DNA from: Cerioporus squamosus
Taxonomy: Eukaryota > Basidiomycota > Agaricomycetes > Polyporales > Polyporaceae
Direction of reading: 5' to 3'
Assembly: GCA_022592435.1 (NCBI GenBank)
Contig: JABYQS010000018.1
Span: 62,001-126,000, forward strand
Length of the DNA: 64,000 nt
Positions 1 through 11,422 of this stretch are shown piece by piece. A program made the position numbers and the translations under genes. The notes below the pieces were generated by a model that was not told where the DNA came from, did no database searches, and saw only the letters and a list, made by a program, of their open reading frames with translations. Position 1 is the first letter of the stretch, and every line of letters begins with the position of its first letter.

Positions 1-1018
1 CTGGGCGTCGGCAGCGCGAGTTTCTCAGAGTTGGACTGCCCCGGCAAAAGCGATCTTATATCGCCATGCAGATCTCACGGCTATAGATGGGGGTCAACCC
101 AATCCTTGGGTGTCTCTCTACGTTCGCACAATGCGTACTTGCCCACATCTGCGCGCTTTGGTCCGAATCCTCCACATTGCGACGCGGGAAAACCCATACC
201 CGGAGCTCTATGGCTGGATATCACTCCTTCCCAGTGACTCGCTAGCGTTTCTTGACCATTCGTGGGAGAGAAACAGATGGGATAGGTCAGATGACAGCTT
301 CCACTTGTTTGTTCTCCAAGCACCCGCGGTGCGGACTGTCCGCAAGTTGCAAATTTGCGGTTCGTACTCCCCAACAGTTTTGGTGTTCATCATGACCCTT
401 TCGCGACTCGAGGAACTCATCATCACCATCGACCACCTGCAAGATTTCACTCGCCTCATGCCCACCCCTACGCCGCGGCTGAAGCACTTGGATATCACGA
501 TCAACCCCACCTTCTCCGCTGCCTCCTTTGATCTCCTCCGGATCCTTGTTACGGCGCCGCGGCTGGAAGTGCTCACCATTCGCCTCCAGACGCTCGGCTT
601 GTACGCATACGAAGCACTCTCCTGGGCACTGCGCTCTAGTACGACGCCCGCGCTCAAACAGTTCGGGCTGTACGGCAACTTCGTGGAATGGACCGAACTC
701 GAGTTCCCGTTCATGGACAACCTCATCGTACAATCGCCATCTCTCGAGGTCGTCAGCTGCCATCAGGGCACCTTCACGTATCTCTTCTTCCGACACCTTC
801 CTCCGACGGTCAAGGTGCTCAACCTCGTGATCCCCAGCCCGACATCCCTTTCGGACAAGTGTCGCAAGGCGCTCATTCATTGCTTGCGAGATGCGCGAAA
901 GAGAGAGTTGGCACTCTCTCGGGTCTTCGTATGGCCTATGCGGGAGGAGGACAGTCTATACGACATCATGTCCGATGCATGCCATGCGAGCGGGATCACG
1001 TTCCTCTCACAGAAATAG
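1..1018 (+). CDS. F-box/leucine-rich-repeat-like protein, 5' truncated by window edge
   Basis: The frame is open from base 2 of the window to a TAG ending at 1018, so the start lies to the left. The first visible residues (ASAARVSQSWTAPAKAILYRH) look like the end of an F-box-like motif. They are followed by irregular leucine-rich stretches such as LSRLEELIITI, APRLEVLTIRL and SPSLEVVS, typical of the large basidiomycete F-box/LRR families. Such proteins usually recruit substrates to SCF ubiquitin ligases, but the substrate cannot be guessed. About 338 residues are visible without an intron. The fold is inferred from spacing of hydrophobic residues, so the class is moderately sure and the specific function unknown. 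A decayed copy of its last exon follows 110 bases downstream. Confidence 0.6.
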   Translation, partial: WASAARVSQSWTAPAKAILYRHADLTAIDGGQPNPWVSLYVRTMRTCPHLRALVRILHIATRENPYPELYGWISLLPSDSLAFLDHSWERNRWDRSDDSFHLFVLQAPAVRTVRKLQICGSYSPTVLVFIMTLSRLEELIITIDHLQDFTRLMPTPTPRLKHLDITINPTFSAASFDLLRILVTAPRLEVLTIRLQTLGLYAYEALSWALRSSTTPALKQFGLYGNFVEWTELEFPFMDNLIVQSPSLEVVSCHQGTFTYLFFRHLPPTVKVLNLVIPSPTSLSDKCRKALIHCLRDARKRELALSRVFVWPMREEDSLYDIMSDACHASGITFLSQK

Positions 1019-1129
1019 GTCAGATGTTCTGGCATCTCGCGCGGCGGTCGTGTCAGCGGTACGTACGTCCTTCCCGTATGCACGGCAATACACCATGATC
1101 ACTGACAACGATACTGGGTACTCCACGTA

Positions 1130-1257
1130 TAAATCAGAGATCAGGAAGCTAGCACAGGCTCTCTCGGACCTTTGTATGGCCTAGGTGGAATGAGGACAAC
1201 TACAACATCATGTCCGATGCGTGCAGTGCGAGAGGGAATGCATTTGCCTCGCAATGA
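1130..1257 (+). pseudogene. Fossil duplicate of the 3' end of the upstream F-box-like gene
   Basis: The reading LSRTFVWPRWNED then NIMSDACSARG, ending in a stop at 1255-1257, matches the last 35 or so codons of the preceding gene (LSRVFVWPMREED then DIMSDACHASG). No upstream coding part is seen, so this looks like the remnant of a tandem duplicate whose body was deleted. Confidence 0.6.
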
Positions 1258-2190
1258 TAGGACGGCCTCTGATGTATCTTGAATGGCGGCTTAAGGTGTG
1301 TCGGCTGTTCACGTATTGTATGCACACGAGGGGACCATGATGTTTCACAGCGACGCCCCCTCTACGCCTCAGAATGGGGTCATGGGAACCGACTCCACCT
1401 GGTGAGCCATTCCCGTACCTGTGAGCCATTTCCTGATGCAACCTTATCTACGGAATGTGCAGCCTATCAGCGTTCCGACATCGGCTGGCTCTGCGTATAA
1501 ACCCTACCTGTAGGCACCTTACCCCTTCTCACACACTTCCGGTTACTAAAGCGTCGGCGGAGTGCAGTGATATCACAGATGAACGCTGCATAGCGGTGCG
1601 CCCGAGCTTGATAAGAGCTGGCATGCGATGGACAGCTCAGGTTCACTCGGCATCTACTACCTCCATCGGCACTCGGGTCGCCCAAGAAGTGGCCAAGCAA
1701 ACCTTTTGCCCCTACATCCTGGGCGATGTGTCGCCTTTCGAACCCGTCGCAGAGGGAAGGCTGCTCATCTGACGGAGTACTAGAAGCGAATTTACCCGAA
1801 CCTTGCAGCCTTCCTCGAGTCTCAGGTCGGTAGAGATCCTCCTCAAGTATATCCCGATGGCCGGATGTGCTGAGCCCTGGATATATCTTCGACTCCCGAG
1901 GTCATCGGCGACCAGCATTCTCCCAAACAGCGTATCGCCGGTTTGCTCCTGTCTCAGCACGGATTTGCAACATGGGGATACCTGTTCTCAGGGTTTCTGA
2001 CGTGGGTGGTCGCCGCCGAGCAGGCCCGGTGACTTGTTTATTGCAAGATGGCGGCAACCGCGTGAACTGAAACGGCCGCTCTCAGCTCTCAGCGGGATCG
2101 TACGGTCAGAAGTGGCTTGGACGAGATATGTGAGCTCTCGACGATGTCTGACAGCGCGTGGAGCTCACGTACATGGAAGGGCATGCCAGC
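1258..2190. other. Intergenic, nothing recognised
   Basis: No conserved open frame, RNA gene or repeat was recognised in this stretch. The distal part is the 5' flank of the first P450 gene. Confidence 0.5.
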
Positions 2191-2197
2191 TATATAA
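2191..2197 (+). promoter_or_regulatory. TATA box of the first P450 gene
   Basis: TATATAA sits 81-87 bases before the ATG at 2278, a usual distance for a fungal TATA element plus a short leader. Confidence 0.5.
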
Positions 2198-2277
2198 CAT
2201 CCCTCCCAGCCCGACCGTGATCTCCCAAACTAAGACTGCTCTTCTAAGCTTTTCACATTCCTGCAGCCTATATTATC

Positions 2278-4382
2278 ATGATCTCGTTGTTTGACAGGCT
2301 CGGAGCGTGGGTGGTGCTGCTCGCTGGACTCGCTGGACTCGCTCTGCGCTTCCTCAGACGCCGCCGTGGTCTGCCACTTCCTCCGGGCCCAAAGCCACTC
2401 CCTATCCTCGGTAATTTTCTTGACCTCCCCAGAAAGTTGCTGGCCAGCGAGTACTACAAGCTCCATGAACGCTACGGTGAGCCTGTCTAACCGCCTCTTT
2501 GCGATATTATCAGGTATATTGACGTGTGCGCATAGGTGATCTTGTTCATCTTAACGTCCTTGGACAGTCCATGGTGCTCATCGGCACATACGAGACCGCA
2601 CGAGAGCTCATGGAAAAACGCTCCTCTAACTACTCAAACAGGCCGCAGAGCATCATGAAGACCTTGTGAGTTGTTTTGGCCATACAGTGGTCCTCGGACT
2701 GATCTCCAGGTAATCTGTAGAATCGGCGGTGATTGGGCTTTGGTGTTCGACCAGTATGATTCTCAGTGGCGACAGCGCAGGAGGGCATTTCATCGCCACT
2801 TCGGTCCCAAGTCCATTAATCAGTACGAGGGCATTCAAGAGGATTCGGCACGCCGTCTCCTCCAGGACCTTCTTACCAAGTCAGGCTCCTTCGACGATCA
2901 CTTGCGCTTGTGAGTTCGGGCACCCTCTCATGTACCAATGACTCTGACCTCATCTTGACAGCGCCTTCGGCTCGACGATCTTGCGTGTTGTATACGGCAT
3001 TACAACATCTTCGCTTGACGACGAGCTCATCGCGCTGACAGAGGAAGCGCTACTAATCAGCAGCGAGGCGTACACCCCTGGGAAGTATATTGTGGAGATA
3101 CTCCCGTTCCTCCAGCACCTTCCCGCGTGGGTCCCCGGCGCAAAGTTCAAACGCGATGCCGCTAAGTGGAAGATCACAATGCAGGCCACACGAAACAGAC
3201 CGTTCGACGTGGCAGTGGAGCACATCGTAAGTTGTCGTGGCTAACCGGAACACAATGGGCTAAGCCATGAACAGCGTCGGGGTGACGCTACGCCGTCGAT
3301 CGTCTCTTCCATCGTCGGATTCTGGCGCGAAAGGAGGCTTGTCCCCCGAAGAGGAACAGATAGCACGAGACGCCCTCGCCATGGCTTACTTTGGTCAGTA
3401 CCCGCCATTGTGTTGTGTTACACCGCGGTTCAGCTGACTCATTCGTCAATCCGGTACTCTAACAGGTGCCGTAGATACGGTAGGTCGCACATAAGTATCA
3501 TGATGATATTGGCATACTGACAAACCTGCTAGGCGCAAGCCACCTCTAATACGTTCCTCTGCGCAATGGCACTTTTCCCCGAAGTGCAGAGGAAAGCCCA
3601 AGCTGAGTTGGACGCAGTCGTCGGCCGAAACCGACTGCCTCGCTTCAACGATCGCAACTCGCTGCCATACGTGAACGCCCTAGTCTACGAATGCCTTCGC
3701 TGGAAGCCCGCCGGACAAATCGGGATACCGCACCGGTCGGTCGCAGACGATGAGTTCAACGGATATCTTATCCCAGGTGGATCCGTTATCCTGCCAAATG
3801 TCTGGTGAGTGCGCCGTGACCTACAACCCCCGCGTATAAAGTATATTAATGTAGTTGATCACAGGGCTATGTCTCGCCACCCGAAGCACTACCCGGACCC
3901 CGACGTGTTCAAGCCCGAACGCTTCCTCACTGCGGAGGGAGGTCCGAACGAAGCCATCTTACATCCACGCGAGTACGCGTTCGGTTTCGGCCGCAGGTAC
4001 ATGTCTGGGGAGCTGCAAGTGTGAAATCCATGCGCTCACGTTTCTCCGCATAGGATTTGCCCCGGTAACCACTTCGCAGAGGCTACGCTATTCATCACGT
4101 GCGCTACCATCCTACACGCCCTCATCATCGAGCCAGGCCTGGACAACAAAGGCCAGCCCGAGATGCCCGCGAGCGAAGATGTGCGCATGAAGGAGCACTA
4201 CGTGACGTAAGTGCTATGCTCGGGAATTGTGAGCGATGTATGTGCAGGGAAATTGACGAGTTGACAGGCATCCTGTGGGGCTTTCATTCAACTTCAAAAC
4301 CCGGTCGGGTTCCGCAGAGGTTCTAATCTTCGGTGACTGTGCGCACAGTACTGGTGACGGCTCGTCGAAGCGAGCTATATGA
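2278..4382 (+). CDS. Cytochrome P450 monooxygenase (OrdA-like), with one frame break
   Basis: A microsomal haem-thiolate monooxygenase. The N-terminus has a hydrophobic anchor (about residues 8-25), then RRRR and the proline hinge LPPGPKPLPILGN. Later exons carry GAVDT (helix I region), ECLRW (ExxR), PERF and the haem loop FGFGRR-ICPG, which is split by an intron after the second arginine. I count ten exons, the first 2278-2476, the second 2536-2665, the third 2721-2909 and the fourth 2962-3226. In the exon from 3275 the frame reads RRGDATPSIVSSIV and then continues one base out of phase as SGAKGGLSPEEEQ. The neighbouring paralogue has no such break, so a +1 shift lies near 3314-3318. This is either a real lesion or a consensus error. 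The gene is convergent with the second P450, with 90 bases between stops. Substrate unknown. Confidence 0.85.
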
Positions 4383-4472
4383 ATGCCCTCTTGACGCCGT
4401 ATCAGTACACCATCTATGATACTGACACTGAATTCGACACATCTATTGCTATACCACCCTGCTATACCACCC

Positions 4473-6571
4473 CTAGCCCTCGACTCCTACATCCTCAGCA
4501 ATCTTCTGCTCGTCCTGAAGCGTGCGGATGAGTTTCTCGGCTTCTGGAGAGCGGGGCTTGATGCCACAGTCGAATGGCTCAAAGTATCTGTGGGAGTTCA
4601 AGCATCGGACAACACAGGAACCGAAGTGCACGTACGAGATCACACCCGGTGTCATCTTCATGCTCAACGGCACGTGGTTTCCGCTCTCGTCGGTCGGGAG
4701 TGAGATCCAGTACGTGTGCAGGATGGACGAGAGCAGCGTGAAGAGCGTCGATTGCGCGAAGAGCTTTCCTGGACATATTCTGGAGAAGCAACGCGTCCGA
4801 GTTAGCTAAGTGCGGTCGCCGGAGCTCAAGACGCGCCTTCTTCCGTAGCCAAACGCCATCACGCTCGGGTCAAGCACGCTATGATCAAGCTGACCATCCT
4901 TGAGGAATCGCTCCGGCTTGAACTCCTCAGGATCCGCATAGTGCCTGAGATCTCGAGAGTAAGCCCTACAATACGTCATCCATGAGTGCTGAGTCTCACA
5001 CCAGAAGAAGATGGCACTGTAAGGGCACATACCATATATTGGGAATGACCACCGAACCCTTCGGGATGCGGTAGCCATTGTACTCGTCTTCCTCGCTAGA
5101 CATGTGCGCAACGCCGAGGGGCGTCACAAGTTTCCAGCGGAGGCATTCTTTGATGATCGCGGAGATGTAGGGGAGAAGCTTCTCGTCATCGATTGTCGGT
5201 AGACGATGTAGCCCCACTACCGTGTCGAGCTCCGCTTGGGCACGCTTCTGTACTTCCGGGTATGTCGCCATGGCGGCGAAGAACGTCTGTAAGGTCGAGA
5301 GGGTCTGCATGATCCCAAGGTATTAGTGATCGCAGTTCGGTCTAGATGAGTACGACTCACAGTATCGGAGGCACCTAAATGAACATCAGCTGAGCGCAGA
5401 GATCAAGAGAGCATATTAAACATACCAAGGTAGACAGATGCGGCAGTGTCTTTCGCGATCTCCTCCTCCTCGCTGGTCTCCACACGGTCCTTGAGGTCAG
5501 TAACCATCGAAGGAACAGCTTTACCTTCACGCTACGGAGGATAGTCAGCAAAGAGATGACAAGAATAGCTGGGGGGGGGGACTGACCATCGCTTCCACAG
5601 CGGCTTCCCATGGCAAGTCACGCATCCTAAAAACCGCGGGGCGCCACGCCGCTGCCTCACGCCTGAACTTCGCGCCCGGGAACCATCTTGGGATGAAGCG
5701 CATGATGGGGAACGTCTCCACCAGATACTTCCCGGGGGTAAATGTCACGTTAAAGGCCGTGATGGCCTCTTCGGCAGTGTGAATGTACTCGTCGTCGTTG
5801 TCCCCAACCTCCAGTCCATATACGATGCGCATGATGACGGCGCCGAACATGCTGCACAGGGGATCAGTAACACTGCGAGACACTCGCAGGCTTGTAGCGT
5901 GGCACTCACGATCTGCCGTGATTGCTGAATGCTGTCGGATTCTCCAGCAGCCGAACAAGGAAGTTCTTCACCTCGCGTTCATGGATCGACCGGTACTGCG
6001 ATACGGCCTTGGCGTTCATGTGCTGGTGGAAATCGCGTCTCATTGCTCGCCATCTGTCGCCGTACCGTACTGAGCTCAGTAGCCAGGAGAGTCCAGTCCT
6101 GTGAGATCGAGAGAGGGATCAGGACTGGGGCCACCAGAACAGCGGTCGCACTAGGGTTGCAACTCACAGCTCAGCCATAGACGAGAACTTCCGGTCGGAG
6201 TAGTTGGATGCGCGCTTCTCCAGTAGCTCGGTGGCTGCCTCGTGCGTACCCAAGATGACCATATGTTGACCAAATGCGTTAAGATAGACAACATCGCCTA
6301 CAGGATAGCAGTCAGCGCAAGCCAAGATGAGACAAAGCGGTCAAGTACCATACTGGGAGTTCATATCACGGAATCGAACCTCCATGTCTCGCACTGGGAC
6401 GTCGAGCAGGTTGCCGATGACTGGGCACGGGCGGGGTCCAGGGGGAAGAGATAAGCTGAGTCCGATGCGCGACGAGACCCATCGCCGACAAAGCAGAATG
6501 GCGAGAGCGACGGCTGAGACAGCCAGCACCGAGGCTGGCACATCGAGATGAATGGGACGTCCGGAAAGCAT
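4473..6571 (-). CDS. Cytochrome P450 monooxygenase (OrdA-like), intact paralogue
   Basis: Same family as the upstream convergent gene. The start at 6571 gives an N-terminal membrane anchor (VLAVSAVALAILL) and the hinge LPPGPRPCPVIGN. The motifs follow in order: TGLSWLLSSVRYGDRW, GASDT (oxygen-binding helix I), IIKECLRW (ExxR), FKPERF, and FGYGRR joined to ICPGKLFA with the haem cysteine. The tail is CGIKPRSPEAEKLI, as usual for this family. All exons join in one frame if the intron before ICPG uses a GC donor (complement 4780-4836). A later intron contains a ten-G tract near 5571-5580. Likely located in the ER membrane and fed by P450 reductase. The substrate is not predictable, but such P450s are abundant in wood-decay fungi for xenobiotics and secondary metabolites. 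Confidence 0.88.
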
Positions 6572-8151
6572 CGTTGGGATTAGAAGACGATTTTGAGAGC
6601 CGAGGTGGCCCTTGTACTTATATCCAACCACGGGTGCCGCTGTGGCCCTGGAAATGGCCTCGGCACCACAAACAGAAACCGATATACCTGAGTATAGCTA
6701 ACAATGCCACCCTTGCGCGAGATATTACGTCGACAGGAGACCGCATTGCATCCTACAAGCCAAAAGAGTAGAAGGATATGGTCAATACTGCCACGCGCCG
6801 GCTCAGGTGACGTCGATGGGTCCCTCGCCGTCACCTACTTAGCCTTCCATTTGCCTTCCTGCGCTTTCCCCAAGCATGCATACGTACAATCACCGTAGCC
6901 GGCAGATACGAAGGGTATCTTCCCCACACGGCGCAACCCTCAGATACCCCGTGACGCAGTAGAAGCAAGACAAGCAACAGGATAGACAATCTCGCGAGTT
7001 GTGGTTTCATGAACTTGTATGTCGTCTGGCAAGCGACGGTGGTAGACTGAGCCTGTAGAGTCTAATACACTGAGGTACTTAGCAACTTTGGCGGGGCCGG
7101 GAATACCCGGGGCATGTGGCAGTGCTCTGCTCTTTGGGCGCCTCGGACCGAGTCGATGATGACTTGACAGGTCTTCTCAAACCACACGACCTCAGACAGT
7201 TCGGACAGTATCACTCTCCAAACCACACGGATGGGACAATGGCCATCTGCTATTCTATTATGGTATGCTTTATCCGAGGTGTAACTCATAAGTACCCATT
7301 GTCGTGTCTGTTTTCGATTCAGGAGACTGCCAGTGAGCTGCAGCGGCGACCGGCAAACAGTCACCCTCGCGAGTCGCGACTTGGTGCAGAGCTAGTACGC
7401 TGAAACACTGCCAGTTCACATTACAGCATTGATTAACAACACCCGCAGGAATGCATGATTCAAGGAGAGTCGGACGGGAGTCCCTGGCCCAGACCGACGT
7501 TCGATTCAGTACGCAATGCCCTGGCATGGGCGACCTCCCGCGGCCACCCGTGTCAAGGCACTGCAGCCAGCGCAAATACGGACATATGCTTGCAACAGGA
7601 TGGCTGTGTCGCGACGCGTCTCGAAGACGGCGTCGACGATCGATTGCTACTTGTATCCGCGCACCCTCGATCACTGGGCTGAAGTCACAGCCGTAAGTCC
7701 TCTTGGAGCGTCGACGTTTCATCCGGTTGTACCCCACTCACCGTCTGAATCCGCCAGGCTCGTCTCACAAATAATTCCTGACTCTTCGCCTTCATTGGTC
7801 ATGCACTCTGCTGTGGCGCTCAGATTCCTGTGGCGTCCTGTGCGGTATGAACGCAGTAAGAAAGCCCCCGGTTGCATCCGCTGGAACGGCGCTTGCGCTC
7901 TCTCCATCGACGTCTGAAGATTGACCATGTGTGGCGATCCGCCAGGGACGAGTGGGGACGTCGGGCTTAGCATCTGACGCGGAGGTTCCAACAGAACGCG
8001 GTCTGGCCTCCCGAATCTTCTCTTCCAGGGCCTCAAAGCGGAGCGTACCTGTCCATAAAGCCGGCCCCATCAGTCGGAATCGTTTACGCAGCACCCGCGA
8101 CATCCGCCGTCTCTCAACAGTCTCCTTTCGCATCCCAACTCTGCTTTCACG
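6572..8151. other. Intergenic between divergent P450 and CPL1-like genes
   Basis: A 1.6-kb divergent intergenic region. A TATA-like GATATAAG on the minus strand lies about 45 bases upstream of the P450 start. Open frames here show no family motif and no convincing splice structure, so none is called. Confidence 0.5.
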
Positions 8152-9221
8152 ATGCGCTCTTTCGGCCTCGCATTGGTTTCTTTGGCTCTGGGGTCCACCG
8201 TCGTGAACGCTCAGATGTCCATGCGTGGCATTTCTCCCCGGGGCTCGCGCTCCTCGCGTGCCAGTCGCTCTCTTGGAGCACTGCGCGCGCGTCAAGCGAC
8301 CACGGACGTGTGCGCCAACCTCGACGGGGATGAACTCGTGGTCAACGATGTCGTGTATGGTGACCTCAGTGAGTGGTGCGTCGCGATGATCCTCTCGGTA
8401 TGATCTGACATTCGCATTTAGGCGGCGTCTTGTGTCTTTCGCAAGTTGCTTCGTTCATCACTACCAACGACGTTGCTGAGGCAGTAAGTGTTGGGTACTC
8501 GTCTCCTTGAATGCTTGCTGATCATTTCCACGCAGGCTGTTGCCGAAGAAGGCGAAGAAGCTACCACGAATGCGTTGAACGACTTGGTATGTCTCTAGTC
8601 CTCGGGTACCTTAAGTGTTGCTGACATCGCCGCAGGTCAATGCGACCGGCGAGACGTGCACCTACCCGGAGAATGCTATCCCCGCGGGGACCGCCGACAA
8701 TGTGTGTGCCTTTACTTGCGGCAACGGATTCACCCCATCTCCCGCGGGTGCCCCCACCACGTGTGCGTGCGAGGCTCCCGCTGCGGATTGCAACGGAGTG
8801 TGCACCACGGACGCGTGCCCATCCGCCGCCCCGGCTCCCGGCCGTCGCGGGTACATGAACTCGCTGCGCAAGCGTGCCATGTGCTCCGTTGGCACCACTG
8901 CTTGCGGCGTGTATGAGCGTCGTGGCGCGCGCAGCCTCCCCTTCGAGTGTGTTCACACCGACACCGATCTCGAGAGCTGTGAGTAGCCATATGTTTCACC
9001 AGGTCGATCTCCGTCGCTGACGACTATTCGCAGGCGGTGGTTGTACTACTCCTCTCGATAGGTTCTCGCCTGTGGGAGTCGATTGCACGCAGATTCCTGG
9101 CGTCATTGACGTCAAGTGTATGTTTGGCGCGTGTGTCGTGAACCGCTGCACTTCAGGTTACGTGCGTGCCGCAGATAATAGCTCTTGCGTCCTTCCCCAT
9201 CGCCTTCTGCAGCAGAACTAA
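8152..9221 (+). CDS. Secreted CPL1-like cysteine-rich protein
   Basis: The start at 8152 gives a clear signal peptide (MRSFGLALVSLALGSTVVNA). A basic Ser/Arg-rich propeptide-like stretch ending in RARQ follows. Five exons join in frame through short introns after DLS, AEA, NDL and LES. The middle holds two cysteine-rich blocks (CTYPENAIP to CACEAPAADC, and CSVGTTACGVYERR). The last exon reads CGGCTTPLD, VDCTQIPGV and CMFGACVVNRCTSGY before the stop. This CGGC to C-x-SGY arrangement is the CPL1-like domain of basidiomycete secreted proteins. The Cryptococcus member CPL1 is linked to capsule and host interaction. In a wood fungus the role is probably at the cell surface or in the matrix, which is inference. 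The N-terminal processing site is also a guess. Confidence 0.85.
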
Positions 9222-9445
9222 GAAGCGGAAGGTTTATGTATGTTTCAACAGACAATTTATGTCGATACAAAGTATGGTAGTGGACAGGATTATGTTAAGA
9301 AATATTGTATCTACCAACGTTTACCACAGAGCATATCCGCTGTAGCAAATTCAGTCAATGAGAGTTTTGATAAAAGTGACTTGTGAATGAGACGAAGCCG
9401 GTGATCTTCCGCCAGCACAATTCACTTTTGATCTGATCCCACATA

Positions 9446-9716
9446 ACACGCTGATAGCGAGCGAGCAGCTTACACTTGAGTCTTGCGGGCTGCATTCGCG
9501 CTGCGACGACAATCATCGACAACGTATGTGAAATCTTACTTACTGAGCAGTATCACAAATATCTGTAGAGATAGTGTAGTGAGAATGAACGATGACTCTA
9601 GCCCTTGCGACGAAAGCCAGAGACTTACACCAGTGGTTAGAACCTCGTGGATCTGAGGCAAAGAGCAGAAGATGGCGCTCTACTTCCATCGTGTCTCAAA
9701 GTGCTCTGAGAACCCC
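9446..9716 (+). repeat. Dispersed repeat, copy A
   Basis: Aligns over its whole length with the reverse complement of 22539-22875. Shared blocks include ACACGCTGAT, TTATTGAGCAG/TTACTGAGCAG, GATGACTCT, CAGTGGTTAG, GTGGATCTGAGGCAAAG and TTCCATCGTGTCT. The copies differ by point changes and small indels. No terminal inverted repeats or coding capacity were recognised. Confidence 0.7.
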
Positions 9717-10107
9717 GCGTGGTATCGGGAAAACAATCTTAAAACTCGTCGCATATAACACGCCAAGACCCCGTCCCGATGCCATGAAGGGCGACCAATG
9801 CGCCAGTTCACTGGAAGCATGAGCTCTTCGCCGTCAAACTTGTCAGATACATCTCCTAGCCGTTCGTGGCATATCGGACACACTGCCAAGTGACCAAGCA
9901 CGCTCATAGTACCGACACCACATGGTCTCGGGGAGTATATCGGCCGTACGATGTCAGATCCTGCACTGAATGGCCCGGGATCGACCCCTCCGACCCCGGG
10001 CGGAAGGAGTGTGTAAAGGCTGGTTGAAGTGCAGTTTCAGGACTACGCAAGAGTGCTGAGAAAAAACGAAGACTGTCGGAGTGCTTAGATATGAGTCTGA
10101 ACCGACA
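9717..10107. other. Intergenic, nothing recognised
   Basis: Short spacer between repeat copy A and the stop codon of the next minus-strand gene. Nothing specific seen. Confidence 0.4.
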
Positions 10108-11033
10108 TCACTTGAACCTCATCTCGATCTCCGGAAACCAGTACACCCGCCCGTTCGCCGCAGGCAGCGTCCGCCGCAGGGCCGTAATCCACAGCACCTC
10201 GATCGTGCTCGGCTCCTTCGACCACTCCTGCCACAGCGGATCGTCGAGGTGCCATAGATGGTCCAGGTCCCCGCTCTGTCCGAGCCCACCCGCCTGAGTT
10301 CAGTATTACCACAAGAAACCCGATACGAGGGACGGCCAGACGCACCAGTCGCTTCGTCCACTCGTACTGCTTGTGGATGATCGTGGAGAGAATGACGCCG
10401 AGGGTTACCCGCTCCCACTTGTTCGGCATCGCCTTCGTCGGTCGGACATGGTTCTCTTCCCCAGGGAACTGCACAGCGTCACCGACGCCGGCACGCTTCG
10501 CACGGGAAAGGACTCACCACAGCACGGTCGACAAATTGCATCGGTGCAAAGAGCAGCTCGTCCGCGAGCTCGACGGTCTCGTTGATAGCCGCTATCCGTC
10601 GGTCGGCGTTGTGCAGCTTGTTCGTGAGCTGGAAGCCTATCCCCCCGGTCTTCTTGTTCCTGAGTTCGATGCGGCAGTCCGGATCGACGTCTGTAGGAAG
10701 CGGGACGGTGATGCGGTCGACTTCGCGTGGGACCCCTCTGTACCGCGCCGCGAGCAGATCCGATGGCCGCGAGCCAAGGTGGCTGAGGAACTCCTCTGAG
10801 GTTATGTGTCCCTGGCGTCAGCCACCATTCCCGCAGCAGCTAATCTAGGACTTACCCCATTCGACTTGAACATAGTTCCTGAACCCCTCAGACTCTGCGA
10901 AATAAGGTAAGCGACGTAACGGTATATGATAGTAATGGTGGAGTGCAGTACCTTTAAGCGCCGAGTACCGCGAGACCTGCTCTTCAGGGATGTCACCGAG
11001 CCAGTTGAGCCCCCGCGTAAACGCATAATTCAT
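10108..11033 (-). CDS. Conserved-looking hypothetical protein
   Basis: Five exons join in one frame from ATG at 11033 (MNYAFTRGLNWLGDIPEEQ) to the stop at 10108-10110. Further blocks are SEGFRNYVQVEWG, SHLGSRPSDLLAARYRGVP, ELRNKKTGGIGFQLTNK, HVRPTKAMPNKWERVTLG and a tryptophan-rich C-terminus (WHLDDPLWQEW, then YWFPEIEMRFK). Predicted length is roughly 230 residues, soluble, without signal peptide or membrane segment. The coherent splice phases and non-repetitive composition argue for a real gene. I do not recognise the family and assign no function. Confidence 0.6.
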
Positions 11034-11422
11034 GATGGTTGGTCTGTGACGAGTGGCGTGGGGCTGACTTGCTCAGAATGCGCTTGCTTTGTCCCAGACG
11101 ACCCTCATATACCCCCCATGCACGAGGCAAGGTCGTGGTGTGGGTGGGCCCGATCGCTCAAACATGTGGCCGTAGGCGCCCTGGCCGACATTGTCTTCGC
11201 AGAGCTGCCTTGTTCAGTTTATGTGGAACGTTGTACGCACGTACCTGTCCTCCTAGCAGTCGCTAAGCTCATAAGAGTGAGCAGAGCCACCGCCCAAGGT
11301 CCAAGCGCGACGTTCACGCAGGTGAGGGACCTGCGAGCTCGAACATATCGGCGCAGCATGAGGTTGCCACACGGCACTGCAGAACGATACTAGTACAACT
11401 TGGTTGTGCTTCCCCGACACGC
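11034..11422. other. Intergenic, nothing recognised
   Basis: About 390 bases between the start of the hypothetical gene and the stop of RPC34 copy 1. It must hold the promoter of the former. No clear motif. Confidence 0.4.

Noticed and set aside
7270..7737. 155-codon minus-strand frame in the 6.6-8.1 kb spacer
   Set aside because: No family motif, no splice structure and a random-looking composition.
9590..9660. Box C/D snoRNA-like reading of the conserved core of the dispersed repeat (GATGA and CTGA)
   Set aside because: The C box has a mismatch, no terminal stem pairs and no guide match was found by eye.
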